Of a stretch of DNA of 32,398 nucleotides, positions 16,498-22,743 are shown one piece after another. How positions within the stretch are numbered: position 1 is the first letter of the stretch; each line of letters begins with the position of its first letter. Position numbers and translations under genes: made by a program. Source of the stretch: JBMNRY01 sp050944915 (GTDB taxonomy: Bacteria; Bacillota; Limnochordia; JAAZLZ01); assembly GCA_050944915.1 (NCBI GenBank), contig JBMNRY010000009.1, positions 1 to 32,398 on the forward strand. Reading direction: 5' to 3'. The notes beneath the pieces were generated by a model. It saw only the letters and a program-made list of their open reading frames with translations. It searched no databases and was not told where the DNA came from.

Positions 16498-17679
16498 ATG
16501 GCCAAATTGGTGGTGCAAGATTTAGCTGTCCGGGGTAAACGGGTCTTAGTTCGAGTTGATTTCAACGTCCCCATGGCCGATGGCCAGATCACCGATGATA
16601 AACGGATCCGCGCCGCCCTGCCCACCATTAATTATCTCCGGGAACAAGGGGCCAGGGTGATCTTGATGAGCCATCTAGGCCGACCCAAGGGACAAGTGGT
16701 CGAGGAATTCCGCCTGGATCCTGTGGCGGCCCACCTGGAAGAACTCCTCGGGGCCCCGGTGAAAAAGATTTCCACCTGTATCGGACCCGAAGCGGAAGAG
16801 GCAGCTGCTGCCCTAGGGGATGGAGAGGTATTAGTCTTGGAAAACCTTCGTTTTTATCCGGGGGAAACGGCCAACGATCCCGAATTCGCCCAAGGGTTAG
16901 CCCGGTTAGGGGAACTCTTTGTCAACGATGCCTTCGGCGCCGCCCACAGGGCCCATGCCTCCACCGTCGGTGTAGCCAGCTTTTTACCCGCTGCCGCGGG
17001 GATGCTGTTGGCTAAGGAATTGGACTTTTTGGGCAAACTCTTGAGGGAGCCCGAAAAACCCTTTGTGGCCGTGTTAGGTGGAGCCAAAGTGTCCGATAAG
17101 ATCGGCGTCATCCGCAACCTTTTCCCCCTGGTCGATACATTGATCATCGGCGGGGGAATGGCCTATACTTTCTTGAAGGCCCAGGGCTACGAAATCGGCA
17201 CTTCTTTGCTCGATGAAAGCCATCTGGACTTGGCCGGCCGCCTTCTGGAAGACGCGGCGCAGCAAGGGGTGGAACTTCTCTTACCGGAAGATATCGTCGT
17301 CGCCGAGAAGTTCGCCGCCGATGCCGACCACCGAGTGGTCTCGGCTAAGGAGATGCCCGCCGATTGGATGGGACTCGATATCGGTCCCCAAACCAGGGAA
17401 AAGTTCGCCCAAGTCATCAGGGCTGCCCGGACGGTAATGTGGAACGGCCCCATGGGGGTCTTTGAATTTCCCGCCTTTGCCCACGGCACCAATGCCATCG
17501 CCGAGGCCATGGTCCAATGCCCCGGTCTCACGGTGGTCGGAGGCGGAGATTCCGCCGCCGCGGTGGAACAGGCGGGGTTGGCCGAGAAGATGAGCCACGT
17601 TTCCACCGGTGGTGGAGCCTCACTGGAATTTTTGGAAGGTCGGGAATTACCGGGAGTGGCGGCCCTACAAGATAAATAA
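16498..17679 (+). CDS. pgk: Phosphoglycerate kinase
   Basis: A 393-residue protein, normal for a monofunctional bacterial enzyme and not fused to TpiA as in Thermotoga. ATG 16498 is preferred over the in-frame GTG at 16492, which lies only two bases from the GGGAG ribosome site. RVDFNVP near the start and SHLGRPKG bind 3-phosphoglycerate. LGGAKVSDKIGV and the C-terminal GGGDSAAAVE bind nucleotide. It makes ATP from 1,3-bisphosphoglycerate. It lies 15 bases behind gap and 11 before tpiA. Confidence 0.97.
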   Translation: MAKLVVQDLAVRGKRVLVRVDFNVPMADGQITDDKRIRAALPTINYLREQGARVILMSHLGRPKGQVVEEFRLDPVAAHLEELLGAPVKKISTCIGPEAEEAAAALGDGEVLVLENLRFYPGETANDPEFAQGLARLGELFVNDAFGAAHRAHASTVGVASFLPAAAGMLLAKELDFLGKLLREPEKPFVAVLGGAKVSDKIGVIRNLFPLVDTLIIGGGMAYTFLKAQGYEIGTSLLDESHLDLAGRLLEDAAQQGVELLLPEDIVVAEKFAADADHRVVSAKEMPADWMGLDIGPQTREKFAQVIRAARTVMWNGPMGVFEFPAFAHGTNAIAEAMVQCPGLTVVGGGDSAAAVEQAGLAEKMSHVSTGGGASLEFLEGRELPGVAALQDK

Positions 17680-17690
17680 GGGGGATTAAA

Positions 17691-18437
17691 ATGCGTCGCC
17701 CATTGATCGCAGCCAATTGGAAGATGTTTAAAACTATTAAGGAAACGGAAGAATTCTGTCACGCCTTCTTGGCCCAAGAAAAGACTGAAGCGGAAGTAGT
17801 CATCTGTCCGCCCTTTACCGCCCTGGCCGCGGCCGCAGCGGCCCTCGATGGCAGTGAGGTTAAACTGGGAGCCCAGGATATCTACTGGGAGAAGGAAGGG
17901 GCCTTTACCGGCGAGATCGCCCCACCCATGTTGGTCGAGTTAGGGTGTAAATATGTCATCGTCGGCCATTCGGAACGGCGAGGCTATTTCGGTGAAACCG
18001 ATGAAATCGTCAATCGCAAGGCCCGGGCTGTTTTAGCCTACGGCATGTCGCCTATCATCTGTTTAGGAGAAACCCTGGAACAGCGGGAGGCCGGTCAAAC
18101 AGAAGCCTTGGTCGTCAGCCAAGTGGAGGCTGCCTACAAGGATATTTCCCCTGCAGAGGCCCAAAGGACCGTCATCGCCTATGAACCTATCTGGGCCATT
18201 GGAACGGGACGGAATGCGACCGCGACCGACGCGAACCAGGTCATCGGTGTTATTCGGGATACTTTGCGCAAACTATATGGGGATGTGGCCGACGGGATCC
18301 GCATCCAGTACGGCGGCAGCGTGAAGCCCGGCAATATCGCGGAGTTCATGGAGCAACCGGAGATCGATGGTGCCCTGGTGGGAGGAGCCAGCCTCAATCC
18401 CGATGATTTCGGCGTCATTGCCCGGTTAGGTCGGTAA
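17691..18437 (+). CDS. tpiA: Triosephosphate isomerase
   Basis: A 248-residue TIM barrel with AAGGGGGATT before ATG 17691. The catalytic lysine is K11 (ANWKM), the electrophilic histidine H93 (GHSERR) and the catalytic base E165 (AYEPIWAIGTG). The phosphate-binding QYGGSVKPGN and GALVGGASL close the C-terminus. It interconverts dihydroxyacetone phosphate and glyceraldehyde-3-phosphate. Confidence 0.97.
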   Translation: MRRPLIAANWKMFKTIKETEEFCHAFLAQEKTEAEVVICPPFTALAAAAAALDGSEVKLGAQDIYWEKEGAFTGEIAPPMLVELGCKYVIVGHSERRGYFGETDEIVNRKARAVLAYGMSPIICLGETLEQREAGQTEALVVSQVEAAYKDISPAEAQRTVIAYEPIWAIGTGRNATATDANQVIGVIRDTLRKLYGDVADGIRIQYGGSVKPGNIAEFMEQPEIDGALVGGASLNPDDFGVIARLGR

Positions 18438-18451
18438 AGGAGGACCTTATT

Positions 18452-19984
18452 TTGTCCAAGGTACCAACAGCTCTGATTATTCTCGACGGTTGGGGGATCA
18501 GTCCCCAACGGGAAGGTAACGCTGTCCGGGCGGCCAAGACCCCTGTTCTCGATGGGTTGATGGCCCAGTATCCCACCAGTCAGCTCCAGGCTTCTGGGGA
18601 AGCGGTCGGTTTGATGGCCGGTCAGATGGGAGATTCCAATGTCGGCCACCTAAACCTAGGCGCGGGGCGGATCGTTTATCAATATGTGCAATTGATTAGC
18701 CAAGGGATCCGGGATGGTTCTTTCTTCCAAAATCGACGGATTTTGGAGGCCCTAGAACTTGCCAAAACCCGAGGGGTTGCGCTACACTTAATGGGGCTCG
18801 TCTCCCCCGGTGGAGTCCATAGCCATACCGATCATTTATATGCGTTGTTGAAGATGGCTAAAGATTTGGGTTTACCCCAAGTCTACATCCACGCTTTCCT
18901 CGATGGTCGGGATGTGCCGCCCACCAGCGCTTTAGGGTATATGAAAGAATTGGTGGCTAAAATGGCGGAAATCGGCATTGGCCAAGTGGCTACCGTCAGC
19001 GGCCGCTATTATGCCATGGACAGGGACCGAAGGTGGGAGCGGGTCCAAAAGGCTTGGGAAGCCTTGGTCGAAGGCCAAGGTCGGATCCATACCGACCCCC
19101 TAGAGGCCGTCCAGGCCGCCTATGATGCCGGGGAGACCGACGAATTCGTCCTCCCGACGGTGATCAAGAATAATGGTGAGGCCAAGACTATTCAAGACGG
19201 TGATGTGGTCCTGTTTTTCAATTTCCGCGCCGATCGGGCTCGACAGTTGACCAGCATCTTCGTCCAAGAGGATTGGGATGAATTTCCCTGTCGCCGTCCC
19301 CAAGTCCATTTCTTGGGTTTAACCCGTTATGATGAAAAACTACCGGCACCTTATGCCTTTCCGCCCCAAGATATGAGCAACACCCTGGGGGAAGTGGTCA
19401 GCCGGTTGGGCTGGAAACAGCTGCGGATCGCGGAAACGGAAAAATATGCCCATGTGACCTTCTTTTTCAGTGGTGGGGAGGAAAAGCCCTTCCCTGGAGA
19501 AACGAGGCGGTTAATCCCTTCACCGAAGGTGGCTACATACGATTTGCAGCCCTCGATGAGCGCTCCCGAGGTGGCCGCGGCCGCCATTGAGGAGATCGAG
19601 ACCGGGGAATATGATCTAATTATCCTTAATTTCGCCAACTTGGATATGGTTGGCCATACGGGGATTATGGAAGCGGCAGTCCAGGCGGTAGAAACCGTCG
19701 ACACCTGTGTGGGCCAAGTTGTAGAAGCCATCCGCCGCTGTGGGGGTCAAGCCCTCATCACCGCCGATCACGGGAATGCGGAGCAGATGGTCGATCCCGG
19801 GACTGGCGAACCCCATACGGCCCACACCAACAATCCTGTACCTTTGATCCTCGTCTCCAATGGTAAGTATTCCCTCCGGGAGGGGATTTTAGCCGATATC
19901 GCGCCGACCATCCTCGATCTTTGTGGGGTGGAGCCACCGGCGGAAATGACGGGTAAATCATTATTAATCAAGGAGGAGAAGTAA
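18452..19984 (+). CDS. gpmI: 2,3-bisphosphoglycerate-independent phosphoglycerate mutase
   Basis: A 510-residue member of the alkaline-phosphatase-like family. TTG 18452 is a good start with AAAGGAGG before it. LIILDGWGISP carries the first metal ligand, S62 in GDSNVGHLNLGAGR is the phosphoserine, and the C-terminal LITADHGNAEQM, GEPHTAHTNNPVP supply the remaining manganese ligands. It converts 3- to 2-phosphoglycerate without a bisphosphoglycerate cofactor, the usual form in spore formers, where its manganese and pH dependence matters during sporulation. Its stop directly abuts the enolase start. Confidence 0.97.
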   Translation: MSKVPTALIILDGWGISPQREGNAVRAAKTPVLDGLMAQYPTSQLQASGEAVGLMAGQMGDSNVGHLNLGAGRIVYQYVQLISQGIRDGSFFQNRRILEALELAKTRGVALHLMGLVSPGGVHSHTDHLYALLKMAKDLGLPQVYIHAFLDGRDVPPTSALGYMKELVAKMAEIGIGQVATVSGRYYAMDRDRRWERVQKAWEALVEGQGRIHTDPLEAVQAAYDAGETDEFVLPTVIKNNGEAKTIQDGDVVLFFNFRADRARQLTSIFVQEDWDEFPCRRPQVHFLGLTRYDEKLPAPYAFPPQDMSNTLGEVVSRLGWKQLRIAETEKYAHVTFFFSGGEEKPFPGETRRLIPSPKVATYDLQPSMSAPEVAAAAIEEIETGEYDLIILNFANLDMVGHTGIMEAAVQAVETVDTCVGQVVEAIRRCGGQALITADHGNAEQMVDPGTGEPHTAHTNNPVPLILVSNGKYSLREGILADIAPTILDLCGVEPPAEMTGKSLLIKEEK

Positions 19985-21265
19985 ATGACGATGATTGAAG
20001 ATGTCCATGGTCGAGAGATTCTCGATTCCCGGGGTAACCCCACAGTAGAGGTAGAAGTCCTCTTAGCCGATGGTACCGTCGGTCGGGCCGCTGTTCCCTC
20101 TGGCGCCTCCACCGGTGCCTTCGAAGCTGTGGAACTGCGGGATGGAGATGCCGGTCGGTATAACGGCAAAGGCGTTTTGAAGGCTGTCGCTAACGTCAAC
20201 GAAATCATCGCTCCGGAAATCGTGGGGATGGATGCCACCGATCAGATCGGCATCGATGCCCTCATGCTCGAGCTAGATGGCACCGATAATAAGGGCAAGT
20301 TAGGGGCCAACGCCATCCTCGGCGTTTCTTTGGCTGTGGCTAAAGCTGCCGCCGAATCGGTAGGACTGCCTTTGTATCAGTATATCGGCGGCACCAACGC
20401 CAAGGTTTTACCGGTGCCCATGATGAACATCCTCAACGGGGGCGAACATGCCGATAACAACGTCGATATTCAAGAATTCATGGTCATGCCCATAGGCGCC
20501 GGCTCCTTCGCCCAAGCCCTGCAGATGGGTGCGGAAGTCTTCCACAGCTTAAAGGCCGTTTTGGGCAGCCGGGGCTTGAATACCGCCGTGGGCGATGAAG
20601 GCGGTTTTGCTCCCAACCTGCAGTCCAATGAGCAAGCCATAGAAGTGATCATCGAAGCTATCGAAAAGGCTGGTTATAAGCCTGGCGACGATGTATCCAT
20701 CGCCTTAGACGTGGCCTCTACGGAACTGTTTAAAGACGGCAAGTATGTCTTTGCCGGTGAAGGGGTCACCAGGGATACCGATGAAATGATCGCCTTCTAT
20801 ACCGAATTGTGCAGTAAGTATCCTATCGTTTCCATCGAAGATCCGTTAAGTGAAGAAGAGTGGGACGGCTGGAAGAAATTGACGGCTGCCTTAGGAGGCA
20901 AGGTCCAGTTGGTGGGCGATGACCTCTTTGTCACCAACACCTCCCGCCTCTCCCGGGGTATCGAACAAGATGTGGCTAATTCCATCTTGATTAAAGTCAA
21001 CCAAATCGGTACCTTGACGGAGACCTTGAATGCCATCGAAATGGCTAAGACAGCAGGTTATACCAATGTGATTTCCCACCGCTCTGGGGAAACGGAAGAT
21101 ACCACCATTGCCGATATCGCCGTGGCCACCAATGCTGGCCAGATCAAGACCGGTGCCCCGTCCCGGACCGACCGAGTGGCGAAGTATAACCAACTGCTGC
21201 GCATCGAGGAAGGTTTGGCCCATATGGCCATCTACCCCGGTAAAGCCATCTTTCGCAGCAAATAG
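19985..21265 (+). CDS. eno: Enolase
   Basis: A 426-residue enolase, starting on the base after the gpmI stop, with AAGGAGGAG inside the end of gpmI as ribosome site, so the two are translationally linked. GREILDSRGNPTVEVE opens the protein; GDEGGFAPNL, SIEDPLSEEEWDG, LVGDDLFVTN and ILIKVNQIGT carry the metal ligands and catalytic lysine; SHRSGETEDTTIAD is the family signature. It dehydrates 2-phosphoglycerate to phosphoenolpyruvate. A second ATG two codons on could be used instead. No clear terminator follows. Confidence 0.97.
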   Translation: MTMIEDVHGREILDSRGNPTVEVEVLLADGTVGRAAVPSGASTGAFEAVELRDGDAGRYNGKGVLKAVANVNEIIAPEIVGMDATDQIGIDALMLELDGTDNKGKLGANAILGVSLAVAKAAAESVGLPLYQYIGGTNAKVLPVPMMNILNGGEHADNNVDIQEFMVMPIGAGSFAQALQMGAEVFHSLKAVLGSRGLNTAVGDEGGFAPNLQSNEQAIEVIIEAIEKAGYKPGDDVSIALDVASTELFKDGKYVFAGEGVTRDTDEMIAFYTELCSKYPIVSIEDPLSEEEWDGWKKLTAALGGKVQLVGDDLFVTNTSRLSRGIEQDVANSILIKVNQIGTLTETLNAIEMAKTAGYTNVISHRSGETEDTTIADIAVATNAGQIKTGAPSRTDRVAKYNQLLRIEEGLAHMAIYPGKAIFRSK

Positions 21266-21267
21266 GA

Positions 21268-21297
21268 TTGCCAGATTAGACCCAGCCATGGTACAAT
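21268..21297 (+). promoter_or_regulatory. Sigma-A type promoter for secG
   Basis: TTGCCA (21268-21273) and TACAAT (21292-21297), each five of six to consensus, are separated by 18 bases. Transcription would begin near 21304, leaving a short leader before the secG GTG at 21329. It would let secG be expressed independently of CggR control. Confidence 0.6.
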
Positions 21298-21328
21298 TAA
21301 GTATCTCGGCGCAAGGGGAGGTGTAGGA

Positions 21329-21547
21329 GTGTACGTAGCTATAATGGTCGTCCAGCTGATTCTCTCCGTCGCCTTGATCGGGGTGATCCTGTTGCAATCA
21401 AGCAAGGGAGAAGGACTGGGATCGATTGGCGGTGGCGGATCCCTTTTCCACGGTCGGGCAAAAGGGCTGGAAGCAACGTTAGATAAGCTAACGAAAGTAC
21501 TAGCCACAGCCTTCGTCGTCCTTTCCGTTGCATTATCCATATTGTAA
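21329..21547 (+). CDS. secG: Protein translocase subunit SecG
   Basis: A 72-residue protein with a GTG start and GGGGAGGTGTAGGAG upstream. Two hydrophobic segments (about 1-21 and 50-72) flank a glycine-rich cytoplasmic loop, GLGSIGGGGSLFHG, which is typical of SecG. It is an accessory subunit of SecYEG that helps SecA-driven export. secG after eno is a common arrangement in Bacillota. It is followed by a strong hairpin. Confidence 0.93.
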   Translation: MYVAIMVVQLILSVALIGVILLQSSKGEGLGSIGGGGSLFHGRAKGLEATLDKLTKVLATAFVVLSVALSIL

Positions 21548-21551
21548 AACC

Positions 21552-21577
21552 AGTCCCCGCTCGGTGGAGCGGGGACT
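21552..21577 (+). terminator. Terminator-like hairpin after secG
   Basis: Perfect 11-bp stem AGTCCCCGCTC / GAGCGGGGACT (21552-21562 and 21567-21577) with a GGTG loop, five bases after the secG stop. The following bases are pyrimidine-mixed (TTGTCTAATTT) rather than a pure T-tract. Confidence 0.7.
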
Positions 21578-21607
21578 AGTTGTCTAATTTCTCCGGGCAT
21601 GATCGCC

Positions 21608-21640
21608 CCTCCCCAGGTCCACAATAGCGGTGAGGGGAGG
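21608..21640 (+). promoter_or_regulatory. Inverted repeat covering the DUF1540 gene ribosome site
   Basis: CCTCCCC (21608-21614) can pair over 7 bases with GGGGAGG (21634-21640), which is the Shine-Dalgarno of the ATG at 21650; the loop is 19 bases. The design repeats that seen before vanW and the methyltransferase gene. It could limit translation until opened. Confidence 0.4.
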
Positions 21641-21649
21641 TTATGTTCA

Positions 21650-21892
21650 ATGGCGAAAATCCACTGTAGTGTCAATAACTGTCACTATTGGGATGAAGGC
21701 AATATCTGTGCGGCGTCGGAAATCATGATCACCTCGGATCAGATGGGTGAGGTCCTACCGGACACTTTCGATGCCACCCAGGCCAACATGGCCCAGGCTA
21801 CGCCGGTGAACAGCTGTATGAGCACTTGTTGTAAGACCTTCGTCGACTCCGCCGATACGGCCAAGGTCGATGGCATCACCAGAGAGCACTGA
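21650..21892 (+). CDS. DUF1540 domain-containing small Cys-rich protein
   Basis: An 80-residue protein. ATG 21650 is chosen because GGGGAGG lies nine bases upstream and the product begins with the family-typical A-x-IHCSVNNC; the frame is open further up to 21599 without a ribosome site. Six cysteines (6, 11, 20, 56, 60, 61) in the pattern C-x4-C-x8-C ... C-x3-CC suggest a metal-binding knuckle. DUF1540 proteins are widespread in spore-forming Bacillota and have no established function. The stop is embedded in a terminator hairpin. Neighbouring coat-type genes make a sporulation-linked role possible but unproven. Confidence 0.85.
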   Translation: MAKIHCSVNNCHYWDEGNICAASEIMITSDQMGEVLPDTFDATQANMAQATPVNSCMSTCCKTFVDSADTAKVDGITREH

Positions 21893-21922
21893 GGAAGGGA
21901 CCAGCGGTCCCTTCCTTATCTT
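21892..21922 (+). terminator. Intrinsic terminator after the DUF1540 gene
   Basis: Perfect 11-bp stem AGGAAGGGACC (21892-21902) and GGTCCCTTCCT (21906-21916) with a three-base AGC loop, followed by TATCTT. Its left arm begins at the last base of the stop codon. The candidate group II intron remnant begins right after it. Confidence 0.8.
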
Positions 21923-22133
21923 GTGGGCCCAGCATGTTTGCTGAGTCGATGGGTGGCCCTACCCAATGTCTTGTTTGAGGAGCTCTGTCTAGTAGACCTC
22001 GCGAGAATTGAGGTTGGCATCTTGCATCGTTATTACTCAAAGGGCTGAAGTTTGTCAGGAGCCGTGTACCAGGCCCGTGAGCACGGTTTTGGAGAGGGAT
22101 GAAGCCAGCCAGCGTCACCCTGCTCCATTCAAC
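21923..22133 (+). mobile_element. Short, decayed group IIC intron (no reverse transcriptase)
   Basis: The left end GTGGGCCCAGCATG resembles the GUGYGCCC-GCAUG start of group IIC introns. The right part contains AGGAGCCGTGTAC ... GCACGGTTTTGGAGAGGG (22054-22098 region), close to the usual domain V plus following linker. A domain VI-like stem, GGAG.GGG.TGA.GC with GC.TCA.CCC.CTCC, then reaches about 22126. Group IIC introns insert directly behind terminator hairpins, which is the case here. At about 210 bases it is far too short for a full ribozyme (400 or more). The upper stem of domain V lacks a GNRA loop and has a C-C mismatch, and no reverse transcriptase is encoded, so it is probably a dead remnant. 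The exact 3' end (22128 or 22133) is uncertain. Confidence 0.55.
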
Positions 22134-22157
22134 ACCCCATCCCCGAGGTGTTTTTTT
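22131..22157 (+). terminator. Intrinsic terminator with T7 tract
   Basis: AACACC (22131-22136) pairs with GGTGTT (22147-22152), plus one further C-G pair after a mismatch; the T-run spans 22151-22157. It may be the original terminator downstream of the intron site, or end an RNA from the intron-like region. From here to the gene at 22243 I see no clear sigma-A, sigma-E or sigma-K promoter. Confidence 0.65.
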
Positions 22158-22242
22158 GTTTATGGTGGCAACAACTACTCCGGATAAGCTCGACCCTTTG
22201 ATGGTAGCCTAGGTATGAGCCCAAACAAGGAGAGGTGACACT

Positions 22243-22428
22243 ATGGCCCAACTAACCCAAATGGAACTGAATCTGCTGCGGGAGATGATCGGTCCCATTG
22301 CGGCCAATGCCAATAAATTGGCTGACTTCGCCCAACATGCACAGGACCCCCAACTAAAAAGCTTCTTTGAGAATGCGGGTAATGGGTGTCGGCAGAAGGT
22401 CGGGGAATTAATGGGCTTTTTATCTTAA
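22243..22428 (+). CDS. Small helical protein, probable spore coat-associated (CotF partner)
   Basis: A 61-residue protein with AAGGAGAGGTGA ahead of ATG 22243. It is predicted all-helical and has the pattern KLADFAQHAQDPQLKSFFENA, reminiscent of one half of a CotF/ferritin-like helical hairpin (A...A.DP.LK..F). It lies 12 bases before a CotF-family gene and is almost certainly co-transcribed with it. Small proteins of this sort are usually annotated as spore coat proteins in clostridia. I infer the role from pattern and neighbour; no catalytic residues are seen. Confidence 0.7.
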   Translation: MAQLTQMELNLLREMIGPIAANANKLADFAQHAQDPQLKSFFENAGNGCRQKVGELMGFLS

Positions 22429-22440
22429 GGAGGTATCTGG

Positions 22441-22710
22441 ATGGTCAGTGACCGGGACATGGTAATCGGCATGTTAGATGCGGTGAAACATGAAATCAAC
22501 GATTTCACCAAGGCGGCCATGGAAGTCTCCAACCCCAATTTGCGGCAAACCTTCTTAAAATATCGGGACCAGGCGGAGCAAACCCAGCAACAGCTGGCCC
22601 AGTTCGCCACTAGCCAGGGTTGGTATATCCCACCTCCCCAGGCTACTCCCCAGGATATTCAGCAGATCCGCTCCGGTTACGAACAGTTGCTCATGCAGAC
22701 CACCCGGTAA
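22441..22710 (+). CDS. Spore coat protein, CotF family
   Basis: An 89-residue Coat_F (CotF-like) protein with AAGGAGG seven bases before the ATG. The helical-hairpin signature is present: MLDAVKHEINDFTKAAMEVSNPNLRQTFLKYRDQAE, then a second helix ending in SQGWYIPPP. A Gln/Pro-rich tail follows. CotF-type proteins are part of the spore coat in Bacillus and relatives, so the gene supports an endospore-forming host. It is the second gene of a two-gene unit and ends at a bidirectional terminator. Confidence 0.88.
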   Translation: MVSDRDMVIGMLDAVKHEINDFTKAAMEVSNPNLRQTFLKYRDQAEQTQQQLAQFATSQGWYIPPPQATPQDIQQIRSGYEQLLMQTTR

Positions 22711-22717
22711 CCAACCT

Positions 22718-22743
22718 GACAGACTGTCCACGGACAGTCTGTC
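22718..22743. terminator. Bidirectional terminator between cotF-type and phosphatase genes
   Basis: 12-bp inverted repeat GACAGACTGTCC (22718-22729) and GGACAGTCTGTC (22732-22743); sterically the loop will open to CACG or more. TATTCTTTCC follows on the plus strand. The right arm ends inside the stop codon of the convergent minus-strand gene. Confidence 0.75.

Noticed and set aside
21876..22118. 80-codon minus-strand open frame across the terminator and intron-like region
   Set aside because: Overlaps structured RNA features, no ribosome site and no recognisable protein pattern.
21923..22133. 6S RNA, tmRNA, SRP RNA or RNase P RNA in the 21.9-22.1 kb gap
   Set aside because: None of the conserved motifs of these RNAs (such as the tmRNA 3' end, the SRP tetraloop region or the RNase P core) is visible; the ends fit a group IIC intron better.
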